A stretch of 47,837 nucleotides of DNA from Intoshia linei (lineage: Eukaryota; Orthonectida; Rhopaluridae): assembly GCA_001642005.1 (NCBI GenBank), contig LWCA01000144.1:1-47837 (forward strand), read 5' to 3'. A program made the translations under genes and the position numbers. The notes under the pieces are model-generated. The model saw only the letters and a program-made list of their open reading frames with translations. It had not been told where the DNA came from and searched no databases. Within the stretch, counting starts at the first letter, position 1. Each line of letters starts with the position of its first letter. Below are positions 35,201-46,842 of this stretch, piece after piece.

Positions 35201-38200
35201 TAATTAATAATGCCATTTTGTCGGCCTGTGACTTTGAAGCTTTCGAAATAAAATAATAACTTTAAATATATATTTTTATTATGTATATATTTAAACAAAC
35301 AATATTATGACACCTTCAATCCACTGTCTTCATTATATAGTTCTAAAAAGTATGTCAATGACATTCTAAACACTGTGTACGAGTGTTGTGAACATCATTG
35401 ACGCAGATGGAAAGCACTCTATACATTTATATATACATTGATTGAATTTTTCAAATCGGCGTGCAGGAATGTGTCCGGACTTTATGGCGCATGACACGTC
35501 GAGGTTACTTCCCACATGCCACTATACCCTTGTTCGGGCCCTATAAAAATCAACAATAATATATAATTATACAATTATATACAAAATAATTCAAAGTGAT
35601 AAATATTATAACAATTATATACAACATAATTAAACAAATAACTCAGAAAACTTAAATAAGCTCTACCCTGACATTAGTTATTCTATTAAATGACCTTGAT
35701 AATTTTCCATCGATAGTTGAATCAAAAAATCTTATATTTTAAGTAATGAGAAACGCACTAAGACGTAGAACCTTATGAGATGAAATAAATTAACAATAAG
35801 GTTAGTAATATGAGAAAGCATATAACATTTATATTTATATTTATTTTTACTATAATTGACTTAAACATTGCATTTTCTATACTTGAGGATCATATTTTAA
35901 TTTTCATATTAAATTTTATAAAAATTTCCATTTTAAGGTATAATTTAACAATGATAGCAATTGGAAAAGAAAACAACGAATCGATATGTATTAATCCAGG
36001 ATCAAATCGGATTGTTGAAGAAAATGACAAAATTTATTATATAAATCTGTTTAAATTAGACCAACTTTCGTCCTCTTTTTATGTCACTAATGGTAAATTT
36101 TTGTTTTTATATTTATTTATTAATTGTTATTATTAATGGTAATAATGCTCATTAATCTAACTAACTAATCATTAAAGTATTTTATCATATATTACATGAT
36201 AATCATCATAATTATAATGTTAGTTAGGTTTCAATTTAAGTAATTATTCATTTAGATCGTGATGATTACATTGGAGTCGAAGATAATAATAATTTAGTAG
36301 AATTAAAAGAAACTACCGATCTAGCTAAAGGAATTTCTACTTATTTTTCAAGGTAATTTTTCCGCTGAAATTTGAATATAAATACATTTATATCAATCCC
36401 TTTATTTCAGAGGTATAACCATAACATCTATACTAAGCGCACTTGTTTCTTTGATAGGCGTGATACTCTAATGTGCATAAGATATACAGATTACATTAAA
36501 TGCAATTACTATTATTATTAATTTGTAAGATTAGCAAATTTTGAATTCGCATTTAGAGACGAAAATGTAGGTATCCCACCGCACAACTACTTCAATGCTT
36601 CAAGTTTCTCCAACACAATAACTTGCAAAACAAAACGTTCATCGTGTTGTCTGTCGCTTAACGAGGTACCAATTTTATATATAAACTAGCTTGACTGTTA
36701 TGTACAATGTACAAACAGCACCTAGCTCTGCCGAAAGCATATTTTTATTATACCAAAAACTAATAATAATAATAAACTAAATGTTGAAAATCTAACTTAA
36801 AAATCCTACTATTAACTATTATCAATCCTTTACAAGTGTGGTTCCCAAATTTGTTTCAGGTGGAACCATCATATCACATTACTTTTTACTTTTAAGTGAA
36901 TTATTCCATCTTAAGTTTTTGTTTGTTAACTAAATTTTAATATAAAAATGATGTTAACAAAGTTGTTGTAGTTTTTTATTTAAATCGAAATATTTAAAAA
37001 ATATTGGTTGATAATGTATTAAAAATTATTTTTCACCGGGAATTCGTAGATTTCTGAGGTTGAAATTTTGTATTTATATCAACTGGAATAAGCTTTATCA
37101 GAATAATTTTTTTTTTAATTTTCGGATCGTTAATTATTTCACATTTTTCGTTTTAATAAAATATTGCGAAAAAAAATATATGAATACTAAAATGTTTTTT
37201 TGACTTTGAAGTCGTCACTTATTCGAATTGAAATTTTTTGAAATTTTAGGGCTGTTTTCATTAAAAAAAGAAGGGCAATTTGGGATTTTGGCCCTGAAGA
37301 TATAATTTTTTTAAATTTAAATTTATGATAGTGTTTATGATTTTAAAATTTGTATCAGCGTATATATTTTTTTAAATTCCCCAACGCGTTTGATTTTCAA
37401 AAAGAGGGACAACTGGGGTTTTTGACCAGTAAGATGTGTAATTGGGAGGTTGAAATTTATTTTAATATACATCCCAGAAAAAACTGTAATTGAAATGTGG
37501 TCTTTAAAAAATTCTAAGACAGGTAGTTATTTAAATACAGCGTAACACACAGACAGACACACACAAACAAAAATTGCGTAGCATATTATATACATGTAAG
37601 TTAAGATAGTATAACTTTATTATTTTACTTTAGTATTAATTTTAACTGACAACATTTTGCATCTTTTCTTTTTTTATTTATTAACATGTGAATATAATAT
37701 TGTAATTATCAGAATATTATTTACTGCGGGGGTTCGCAACCTTTTGCGTTTCATAAGCCACTTTTTTATCAAAGAATTCTAAGGAACCCGTTTTTGAAAG
37801 TAGACACATAGATAAATTTCAATTTTAACTTAAGAGAAACGGTTCTAGCATATTCAAAAAAATTATATTAGGCGATCTGAGACTTCAGAGTTAAAATGAG
37901 TCAATTATGGTAGAAAAGTGTTTAAAAATTGAAAAATGTAAAAATAAATAATATACATATTTACTGAAACGGCCCCCAAAATTATTTTCTGGGACATTGG
38001 TTGCCACTCCTGATTTAATGTAATTATTTTAACCGCACCATTTATAACTAACGTTAAAACACTATTAAAGCTAACAAAAACGTATTTAAATGTGTAAGTT
38101 ATACGAAATAGTATATTTACTTGTAACCAAAGATTGGAATTAATTGATAAAAATATCATAATAATTATTAAAAAACTGATCATGTGGGTATAATGAATAT

Positions 38201-41200
38201 ACTAGGATACTGTTTGTCCGAAGTACATTACAGTCAAGCTAGTAGGTTAAATATATCATCTTTCTGGTCAAAAATTCTAGAAAGCAAAAATTTATTTACA
38301 AGAACTTCTGATAAGGGTAATCAAATTTAAACAAACCCTAATAATTTAACATTAAGATTATATAATTGATGTTAAAAAAATGTTTGGATTTAAGTATATT
38401 CCTTTATTCTATATGTTAATTTAGTTATGCGAGCATAATATCAACAATTACAGTGAAATTATAAAAGATTCAATACTTTTAACTGGCAATAAATCTTTAA
38501 ATAGCATACATACTTTTATTTGTATACTTCGTTCCGCGAATATACCCACTAAAGATATTTACAATATAATTATAATGATTGATAACGAGTAAGATATTTT
38601 GATAAATATTATTGACATACTTTATTTACTTATGGTTATTTATTTATGTTAAATAATGTAAATTAATATCCAATTTTAGACCTAATACTGAATTTATTGA
38701 TACATTGTCTTATTTTAAAAATGTATACATTATACAAGGATCATATTTAAAGTAAAATTATATTTATAAAAATTATTAAATGTTCTTGATTATTCGATTT
38801 TTTGTATTCGAGATCGAATTGTAGAAATTTAATTTTTTAGTATGGAGCATTTATTGAAGGCTGGAATTGTAAAAACAAAAACATTGGTCATGTCAAATAG
38901 ATCAAATAAAGATGAATACCGTTCTAAAACTGTTTCAGATTTTTCAATTATACTTTTTTTACAGTCCCTATTGCAGTAATTCATTCTATTAATATTTTAA
39001 TATATCACATTATATAATTTTTATAATATACATATCAATTCATGTATCAACGTTACTACATAGTATACTTTAAAGAAAATTTCTGTTCTACGAAACCTTA
39101 AGGAAAAAATTCAGTTTTACCAAACCTTTATGGAAAATTCTCGTTTTATCAACCCTAATGCAGTTGAGGTTTTATCCTTTTAGGGTTGGTAAAACTGCAT
39201 TTTTCCCTTAAGGTTTCGTAGAACAGGAATTTTGCCTAAAGAGTTGGTAAAATTGTAATTTTCACTTAAGGGTTGATAAAACTGATTTTTTCTTTTAGTG
39301 GTTTGAAAAAGTGGATTTTTAGTATAAATGGTTGGATTTAAGAATATTGTCATCAATATTCACAGAGGTGACAAAATTTTAATTGATCAACAGTGGCGAT
39401 TTTTTAGATCTAATTTTTTTCATTTTCGATTCCGACACTGAGATCTGTTAAAAGTTAAAATGTAATCTGAAAACTAAAAAATATTTCCAGTATTTTCAAA
39501 GCGAGTTATATTTTGCCTACATCAGAAGATCTGGTGTAACGTCTTGCAAAATTGTGATATTGTCATTTTATAATCTCTGTTTTAGAGCATTTCCAAAATT
39601 GAACATTATATCAGAATTAAAAGTTGTCAGTAATGTGAGATTTATCGATTTTGATAAAGATTACAATTATAACCAAAACGTATCAAAATTTGAAAAGGTA
39701 ATTAATATTTATTGGATACAATTTCTTGAATTTCAACATATAGAAATCAATAAAACGAAACAATCCATTGACTCACAAATATAGACTGTCTTTTATGACT
39801 GGAAATGTTTTTAATTCTAGTATTCTGAATACACTGTTATTGCAGGTTTTGATTGTTAATATATTTATAATCATTACATTTATTTATTATTATTTGTAAA
39901 TAATACGCTGACTTTACCAAATTAAATAATATTATTTTTTTTATTAAGTTTTAATGAAATTTTAGAGTTTGTCACTTTCTTTTTTTCGTAGTTAAATATT
40001 TTTATATATTAAATATTGTTAATAATGTCAATAAACTACAAAACGAGGTTAACGTTGAATTTCCAATAATATTTTTAATTTTTAAAACCGCCTGGAATTA
40101 ACATTATTAAACGAAGTATACCTGTATTTAGATATATTTTATATTATAATATACAACAATAATATATAATATATACCTGTATAATACATATAACATGTAG
40201 TTAATATACTACTTGTATGTATATAAAATTATATTATATATTATTTTATACTAGTTTATATAAAATTTATCATAATTATAATCATATTAACTATGATGTT
40301 TAGACATTTGAGAAAAATTATTTGCTTCGATTAGTCAAGATGATGTTGGGAATAGAGCAATCATCAAATAGTGGGGTCATGTTAATTGTAAATTTAAAAT
40401 ATTTATTTAAAAATAATGTTGTAAGTGTGTTACCAACTGATGATTTGTCCATCAATTTCAAGTCTAATTTTCTAATAATCAACATACACTTTCAACAGCA
40501 TAACATTGCTATATTTCAGTTTATTATAAATTTTAGCAAAGTTTTATTAATGGAAAAACGCGAAAAAATGAATTTGATATTTGTGATTATGATTTATCAG
40601 ATTTTTTTATTCCAAATATATAAAATTAATGTCCACTGCCCTGTATTTTTTTGAAATTTTAGAATGTATATTTAAATTTTCATTTTAATTTTAAAAATTT
40701 AAAAAATATTGGCTATTAATACAGGTATATTAAAAGACATTTTTAAGAGAAGTTAAAATTTTTTCTTGATAAACTGGAATAAACTCTATCAGAAGAATCA
40801 TTTTTTTAAATTTTACGATTATTTTCATTTAAAAAAGGATAATATGGGTTTTTGCTTTTGAAACCCAAATTTCTGAGATTGCGTTTATTATTTTAGTATC
40901 CCAGAATTTATGTTTTTTAAAATTCTACGGCTGATCAATTTTTAACAAAAGAAAAATGGGTTTTGCCTCCCTGAAGCACCCAATTTCTGAAAATAAAACT
41001 TGCATAAAAATACAAATTTCGAAAAACTATAATAGAAATTGGGTTTTTTAAATTATAGGATGATTTATTTCTTCATTAAACTGTAACAAACTCACAGACA
41101 TTCATTTTTATATACATGTATTGTATGAAATTATTTCCAAATAAATTATGAAAAATAATGATTAAATGCTTTTTTCCTACTTTAAAAGCGTTACTTTGTA

Positions 41201-41923
41201 AAATTGATTTTTTGTATATGTTAACTGGAAAAACTGAATTAACTGTGATTGATTTTCAAATTCTAGAGTTTTCAGTTATCAAAAATGGGTAATTTATGGT
41301 TTTGACCTCGAAAATGTAAATTTAAAATAATAAAAAATTTAACGCTACCCTTAGTTTTGTAAAACTGTATTAACATTTATGTTTTTGAAATTTTTACTTT
41401 ATATAAGTAAAAATTAAAGTTTATTGAAAATATAGATGAATGTATCAAAATATGTGCCATATTTTAAATATTATGGTCCGTTATTTACTCATATGGTCAG
41501 AAATGAAAATACCACACCGTTTTGCATTTACAGAACATTCCGTTTAGACGAGGTAATTTAAGAAAATAACAAAGTAATAAAAATTAGATTCACCGTTCGA
41601 ATGCTTTCATAGAAAAAGTGAAATTAACCAAATATTTTGTTAAGAATAAAATGGACAATATGGATTATCTAAAAAAATTAAATATAACTTACGACGACTA
41701 TGATGACGGTAATGCAATTAGGCAGCATACACCGTATAAGACATGCTATTAATAAATAAAATGAATTTAAATGAAAATTTTAGACGAATATTCAGAATTT
41801 AAAAAAACTGTCAAAATCCCACTAATCAACCCATCATACAATTTTCCTTTGGAAATGAACGATCAAATGTATTTTATTAATCAAATCAGTGGGTATATTC
41901 AAATCACCCTCAGATACCCCTGA
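24982..41923 (+). CDS. SLO2/KCNT-type high-conductance K+ channel
   Basis: This is a tetrameric plasma-membrane K+ channel; relatives are gated by intracellular Na+/Cl- through RCK domains. Exons: 24982-25010 (tentative), 27685-27779, 27824-27920 (S1), 28690-28798 (S2), 29199-29270 (S3), S4 unresolved, 30237-30328 (S5), 30367-30550 (pore, S6), 32377-32535, 32652-32788, 32868-32931, 33714-33822, 34125-34233, 34307-34450, 35938-36092, 36256-36352, 36411-36459, 36490-36524, 36557-36665, 38425-38588, 38680-38751, 38841-38975, 39586-39697, 39821-39845, 39992-40047, 40304-40420, 41436-41552, 41613-41708, 41784-41923. The filter is MSTVGYGDISPDIWPSKMF. RCK1 shows IEKQKSGGSYSS, YLQGSPLNQYDL, ILHSWAIYDFSP and KYVVCEEE. 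RCK2 shows IPPHNYFNASS, SCCLSLNE and the LVKNRM-like FVKNKMDNMDYL. It ends NPSYNFPLEMNDQMYFI. About 960 residues, against ~1,200 in mammals. Introns reach 30-38 bases or are swollen by repeats. Confidence 0.88.
26207..26838. mobile_element. GTCAGTAT-rich element, second copy (opposite orientation)
   Basis: It starts aggcgtgcatttatcgtgtc and ends ttaattactcc, the reverse order of the 15585-16273 copy. Runs of shared sequence include atactgatctagttaatata and aacaccatagaatatt. Flanks ttatataa and (a)ttttataa are near-duplicates. It is inserted into the last bases of a Helitron in the channel intron. Confidence 0.65.
31282..32325. mobile_element. hAT-type element with opposed subterminal tandem arrays
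   Basis: The ends are caggggttcccaaac and its inverted form tttggaaacccctg. Flanking 8-mers atctagat and atctacat differ at one base. Inside, five or six copies of a ~31-base unit (gttttaccaacc...aaggaaaaa) run in one direction at 31350-31560. Copies in the opposite direction (ggttggtaaaact...) are at 31900-32050. A GTCAGTAT fragment occupies the middle. It lies in the channel intron between the pore exon and RCK1. Confidence 0.7.
31636..31885. mobile_element. GTCAGTAT-family fragment
   Basis: It shares atttgtcagtagaaatattg, tgaacaccatagaatattt and cttgggtctgtagtggat with 26265-26560 in the same order. Both family ends are missing. It separates the two arrays of the surrounding hAT element. 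Confidence 0.6.
33240..33540. repeat. Diverged ~39-base minisatellite
   Basis: About six units follow the pattern (ttttttt)aaccaaa-ttt-caagggggtttttaagaatttt. Each pairs a long T run with a G cluster. The 64-codon open frame in the complement (repeating K-L-K-K) is only a translation of this array. It lies in a channel intron. Confidence 0.5.
36686..37606 (-). mobile_element. Non-autonomous Helitron copy
   Basis: Hairpin end ctagcttgactgttatgtac is at 36686 after a host A. The body shows caactggaataagctt, gattttcaaaaagagggaca and the cacacagacagacacacac tail. The 5' end is decayed (aagttaaga). It lies in the channel intron between 36665 and 38425. Confidence 0.6.
37737..38012. mobile_element. 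hAT MITE (GGGGTTCGCAACC type)
   Basis: The left end is cgggggttcgcaacctttt and the right end is attggttgccactcctg, imperfectly inverted. Flanking 8-mers are atttactg and atttaatg (7 of 8). It is 276 bp and non-coding. Confidence 0.65.
39075..39340. repeat. Inverted arrays like those of the 31282 hAT element
   Basis: Units such as cagttttaccaaacc (39109 on) run one way. Units such as ggttggtaaaactgc (39183 on) run the other. The block ttctacgaaaccttaagg (39089 on) and its complement ccttaaggtttcgtagaa (39208 on) close a long hairpin. This is probably a short relative of the 31282-32325 element, in a channel intron. Confidence 0.5.
40640..41350 (-). mobile_element. Old, diverged Helitron-like copy
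   Basis: Family blocks are recognisable but weak: aaactggaataaactctatc, gattattttcatttaaaaaa, a gggtttttg block and ttaactggaaaaactgaatt. No termini remain. It fills the channel intron between 40420 and 41436. Confidence 0.4.
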
Positions 41924-42719
41924 CGTAGATTCTAACATTTATAATTCAGTATTTATGATGTAATTACAATACAGTATTATTAAGATTATTAAAATTTGAA
42001 AACTACTGGGTATTTATTTTTTTGATTACACTACAGTTCAACATTAAAAATATTTCTGTATGGTGTACAAGTTGTATTCTATAATAAAAAACGCCTTTAA
42101 ACTTCACAAATAAATGTAATTTCGGTTAAGTTTAAATTTTCGTAATTTATTCATAAATACTGATTAATACAATTTAGATATATTTTAAAAGCTCCTCACA
42201 ATCGAAAATTAATTTAAATTTGTATAAAAATATTTTTCAATAAATCTTAAACATTACTAATGATACATACAATGTATAACGGTGGTTCTGAACTAATTTT
42301 TTCTCATTCCCCCTTGAGATATTATATTTTTTTCACGCACCCGTTATGTATCGAAATATATTAAAATTAAAACAGTATTTAACACCATGATTAATTCAAA
42401 GTACTAGTTTGAATAGAAGAGCACAACGTATATCGTCTTCAACATTTAATCTGCTTGTCAAAAATCATGATGTAAATATGCATTGTCTTTACCTATTTTG
42501 TATATAATATACTATGCAATATTTGTTTGTGTGTCTTACCGTTTAGTTCAATAACTACCAGTCTTAGAATTTAAAAATTTGAATCCAACAAGTAAATGAC
42601 ACTTAAACGAATTTCTCTTCTACAACTCCTTAAACATAAAACTTGGTATTCTACGCTGCCCAACTTTTTGCCATAAAAATGAAGAGATTACATTTCATCA
42701 CCCTTTAAATGCTCCGTTA
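41924..42719. other. Intergenic, repeat debris
   Basis: This lies between the channel stop and the 99-residue minus-strand gene. Near 42280-42350 is hAT-like sequence (gtggttctgaactaa, cacgcacccg). Near 42505-42575 is a short Helitron fragment in the opposite orientation (tttgtgtgtcttaccgttta). No exon was recognised; a minus-strand frame near 42690-42590 has no acceptor. Confidence 0.4.
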
Positions 42720-43088
42720 TCATATTCTCCATTTTTTACCTTCTGCAATGACTCTCCTCCATATACCTGATTCTGAAGAAGTAGGAATATCATATCCTTT
42801 CTTATTCAAAGATTTGCATACATTTTCTGTGAATATCTTTGAATGTATGACCAATTTAACAGTTCGTTAATTAATTCGTTAATAGTTCGGATCATTTAAA
42901 ATTACCTCATTATCATCATAGTTCAAATTTTCAAATGTTGAAATACGAGAAGAACAGATATTATCATGTTTATATTTAATTAACTTCGATGGATGTATCG
43001 GTTTAACATCAACTTTGGCAGTATTATAATCAACATGTTTATCAGTATTTAGTTGATTGTTGTAAAATATTATATCATTCATAACCAT
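42720..43088 (-). CDS. Small protein of unknown function (99 residues)
   Basis: Two exons are proposed, 42906-43088 and 42720-42836, joined in phase across a 69-base intron with a good donor (GAG|GTAATT) and a weak acceptor (TTCAAAG). The product starts MVMNDIIFYNNQ and has VKPIHPSKLIKYKHDN and RISTFENLNYDDNE. It ends CKSLNKKGYDIPTSSES then GIWRRVIAEGKKWRI and TGA. There is no signal peptide or membrane segment, and I know no family that fits. Non-repetitive composition and a clean join argue for a real gene, but it could also be part of a larger one. It lies 300 bases from the coiled-coil gene stop, on the same strand. Confidence 0.4.
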
Positions 43089-43391
43089 TCATATTTTTCT
43101 TAGTTATATAAAAACTATTTTCATTGTATTTACGAAATTTGCCTTGTTATTCTTCAAATACTTTTGATATACAAAAATTTGGTACAGGACATTTAAATTA
43201 GAAATAGTCATGTGTAGTGACGGTTCTACCTGAAACAAGTTTGGGAACCACTCTTTAAAGAATTAATAATAGTGAATAGTAGGATTTTTAAGTTAGATTT
43301 TCTACATAAATATATTTTATAAAAATAATCTACTTATCAAATGATTTAATTTAAAGTTATGTATATCAAAAATTAAACAAAAATTTCAAAT
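43089..43391. other. Intergenic gap with a Helitron fragment
   Basis: This is a 303-base gap on the minus strand between the coiled-coil gene stop and the 99-residue gene start. 43214-43312 is the complement of the family block that follows the Helitron hairpin (ggttcccaaacttgtttcag and cctactattcactatta). The rest shows nothing recognisable. Confidence 0.5.
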
Positions 43392-46300
43392 TTATATGAT
43401 TAATTTTTGTAAAACTTGTTCCAAATCCAACTTTTGACGTTCAATTATAGCTAATCGCTCTGAGCAAGATGATTTTTCCTGATTAAGTAGTATATTGTTT
43501 CCTTCCATATGAGACAATTTATTTTTTGTTAAATCAAGCTGTGATTCTGTGGCCAGTTTACTAAAAAAGAAATAAATGTATTCTATTATGCTTCACATAC
43601 AATTATAATTATATGGATCATTAATGGCATAGGTTCCCAAACTTTTTCTGCATGAACCACTTGTCAAATAAAAAAAAATGTACGTGGATCACATAATTTT
43701 TTAATAAATCACTTTAATCCTAAAAATGTCACTAAGGTAACACGTATATTTCTTTATAATATGATCCTCCTTAAATCGATCATGCTACATTAATTTTAAT
43801 GTCGTAGCTTCTATGGCAAATTAAAAAAATTATTCATTTCGAACATAATTATGGCGAACTACCAGTGGGGAACATACCGTATCTGATATCCTCTTCGGAG
43901 GGGTTTAAAATGTCAATTTACTAAATTGACCATTATAAAAATTCGTGAATAAAATTATTAATTTGTGTGTTAGATTTAAAATGTCAATTCAAGAAAAGCC
44001 TTACAGGGGTGGTTAGGGTTATATGGCACTATAAATCGTTTACTATATTTTCTTAAAGACCAATTTGTCATTTTAGGGTCCACGAGGTTGCTAGGTTCGG
44101 CTCTTGGAACTACTATCGAAACTAAGTTAAATCGTCAGATGGGTTAAATTTAATCTACGTGACAATTATTCACGTTATTGATTAAAAATTCACTTCATTT
44201 TAATACAGTGATGTTTACATTCACTAATTAGATATATACAATATAATAACAATAATAAACAATGTATGGTCGATAATGAATATTCTTAAATTAATTTTAC
44301 TGTAAAAAAGTAAATCTTCATTTTATTTAAATTTTTTTTGTGTGGACCATTAGAATTTCTTATGAACCACTGGTGGTCCATGTGGATCATATTGGGAACC
44401 AGATTACAATTTTTCAGATTAAAAAAATTATATTAATAAGAAAACACAAATCTTTAAATACAATCATCTCACAGATATTTTTAAAGACATCTGTGTGGAT
44501 TAAAAAATATTCGAGAACCCATTTCAGCCACACTGTACTAAAGCCAGTCTGACCAGAATGCAATTTAAACGCTTCAAAATGAAAAAACAATAAAACAACC
44601 AAAAATAATACAATAAGTATATTAATATTATTAATGCATTTATTTGCAATAATGAATAAAACCTTTCTTTATACATTTGCAAAATATCTTCGTATTTATC
44701 AATGTTCCTAATTGCAGTTTCTAGTTGGTTGGACTTTGTTGATAATTGCCCTTTTAAATTTAAAATTTGATTTTTAAATTTATTGACTTGTTCATAAGTT
44801 ATGCTGTATTTTGTACAATCATTGCGAGCTTGTTTTAGTTTTTTATTAATTTTTTTCTTGAGAAGAGTGTATTTTTCATTTTTTGTTTTCATTTTATTAA
44901 CGAGTTCAGACATTTCGATTTGTAGCCTCTCATTTTCTAATATTAAGGATTTTTTTTCATCAGTATAACATTTTTCATGCTAAAATAAAATTATATAAAT
45001 AATTTTCAACCATCTCCAATGATATACTCTGGAGATTGAAAATTAGCAATCTTAAACTAATAATTATACCAAAAAAACTACATTTATATAAAATTGTGAA
45101 ACAAAGATTACATCCAAAAAAAACCTAATCAAAGGTTTATAAGATGTATACCATCTACTAAATTAAAATGGTCAGCAAAACTACGTACTATCAATTTTAG
45201 TTTATTTAATGTTTAATGTAAAGCAAAAACTACTTATCTATGATATTATTTAATATTAAAAAAATAAAATGAAATTGACTCACCAATAAAATGTTATCTC
45301 TCGTTTCAAAGTAAACATTATATAATACAGATTTGCTAGTTTCAGCTTTGGCATTAATTTTTTGATTTTTTTGTGTCAAATTATCAATTTTTTTCTTGTA
45401 ATAACTTTGATTGTTTAAAAATAATTTAATTTCACTCCTATTTAAAATATATACATTATAAGATATATTTAATATGTAATTTTAAAAAGATAAAAAATAT
45501 CTGGTAAACATTAAATGTTACGTTTACATTAACATTTATATTAAATAATATATTCAAAATTTTTATAAATCAATATAAAAATAATCAATCATCAAAAAAA
45601 TGTTAGATATTGAAAAAGGGTGTCGGACTCAATTTGCTTGGCGAGCCAAATGTGAAAAAAAATTATTACGCGGCCCGCACATAAAAATCCCACTCAAAAA
45701 ATTATGTTAAAACTAACAATTTTAATTAATTTATAATAATTTTAATTCATAAAATGAAATATCTAACAATAACAATTTATATTATAACACGGGCCGCATA
45801 ATTGACACCCCTGATATTGAACAATGTTCTTTGATCAATGAGCATATAACAGTTGACGATCTAAAAGTGAACATTATGAAATGAGCCATTATTAAAACAT
45901 TTTTAATTTTCTATAGAAATTAAATTAATTTATTTTACAATCATTGTTAATAAATATAATAATATATACTAATAGAAAATGATAATATTGTTAATAAAAT
46001 CATTATTATCTAAAAAATTTTCACTGACGAGAATGTTGATTCCACAATGTCATTATACTTTTTATAAATGTTTTTTTTATAGTCAAAAGTTATATACCAT
46101 CAAATAACTTTAAAAATACAGTATTCTTTTCATAAATTCGCGGAAATTGAAAACTGTACGTATTTATAGAGTAAAAATTATAGAATCCTAATAAGTGGTA
46201 AATCTTTGACAAATTATAGAAATGATACTGTATTACATAGGTTCTTAATCTTTTCACATTTAACAATAATAACCCATAATAATCATAATAGTTGTAACCC

Positions 46301-46585
46301 GTATTGTAATGAAATATGATTTGGCACCTTATATCACTTAAAAAAATACCTGGAAAATGGTATATACAAAACATTTATTTGCGATCCAGATTAAGAACAC
46401 ACGTTGTAATATAATAGTAAAAAATACAAGTTTCTTCTGTATTCAAAGTTATCTTTCCTTTGACTTTCATAAATTTGTTTTATTTCCGAAAAAAATTCAT
46501 TTTTAAAACTGGTATTTTCAAATTGTTTTAATTTCATTAGATTTTCAGTCGTTAAAATAGAATTCTTTTCAATTACCGATTTGTA
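43392..46585 (-). CDS. Coiled-coil protein (5' part missing)
   Basis: Exons in transcript order are 46428-46585, 45284-45437, 44663-44979 and 43392-43560, all in phase with good donors (one GTGAGT). They give 265 residues to a TAA. Nearly the whole length is charged heptad sequence: IEKNSILTTENLMKLKQFE, KKKIDNLTQKNQKINAK, ELVNKMKTKNEKYTLLKKK, QILNLKGQLSTKSNQLE, then LDLTKNKLSHMEGNN and LAIIERQKLDLEQVLQK. It predicts one long, largely uninterrupted rod without a globular domain. Centrosomal, ciliary or golgin-like proteins look like this, but no family can be named. No start ATG is seen in the first visible exon, so upstream exons are missing or lie in the repeat to the right. Introns hold two MITE-type elements. 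Confidence 0.6.
43630..44402. mobile_element. hAT-like element (GGTTCCCAAAC type)
   Basis: The left end aggttcccaaactttttctg and the right end atattgggaaccag are inverted. The inner parts gcatgaaccac and gtggtccatgtggatc are related. It is non-coding, ~770 bases, in a coiled-coil gene intron. The middle (43870-44115) carries the repeat shared with 1570-1830. Target duplication is not clear. Confidence 0.55.
45615..45813. mobile_element. hAT MITE, deleted copy of the 7597 family
   Basis: Ends aaagggtgtcggactc and gacacccctg match the 7597-7953 family, including tttgcttggcg(a/g)g next to the left end and gggccgcataattgacaccc at the right end. A perfect 8-mer atattgaa flanks it (45607-45614 and 45814-45821). 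At 199 bases it lacks the middle. Confidence 0.8.
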
Positions 46586-46842
46586 CTGTAAATACACGGT
46601 TAAAATTTATTTTAATCAGTAGTTTCCATATTATGATACGAGCTATCATACTCAGCTGAAATATATTCCATTTCATCTAACAATTTATTTGACAAGTGAT
46701 CTAATTCAATTTATACTGAAACATCATAAAACATGAGAGTTCCATGCCCATATTTACAGGTCGGATTTATATTGTTTTCTTTTGACACATCATTTGACAC
46801 ACGTCACACAAATACTTTTGTATTATGTTTAATATAATTATA
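46586..46842. other. Gap that may hold a missing coiled-coil exon
   Basis: On the minus strand a frame at about 46704-46625 reads LDHLSNKLLDEMEYIS then AEYDSSYHNMETTD before a stop. It follows an acceptor-like gaattag. Its only donor-like GT leaves the wrong phase for the next exon at 46585, so it was not added to the model. Confidence 0.3.

Noticed and set aside
37905-38183. 92-codon hydrophobic open frame on the minus strand
   Set aside because: It overlaps the MITE at 37737-38012 and a channel intron. Hydrophobicity is expected from A/T-rich codons.
40421-40654. Read-through of the channel exon past 40420 as coding
   Set aside because: A strong GTAAGT donor ends the exon, and the C-terminal channel motifs resume at 41436, so the read-through frame is intron.
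44414-44602. 62-codon open frame on the minus strand overlapping the coiled-coil ORF region
   Set aside because: It lies beyond the donor of the 44663-44979 exon and partly in the hAT-like element; no family features.
46090-46374. 94-codon open frame on the minus strand
   Set aside because: It lies in the intron between two coiled-coil exons, has Tyr/Phe-rich composition typical of translated AT-rich DNA, and shares no phase with the flanking exons.
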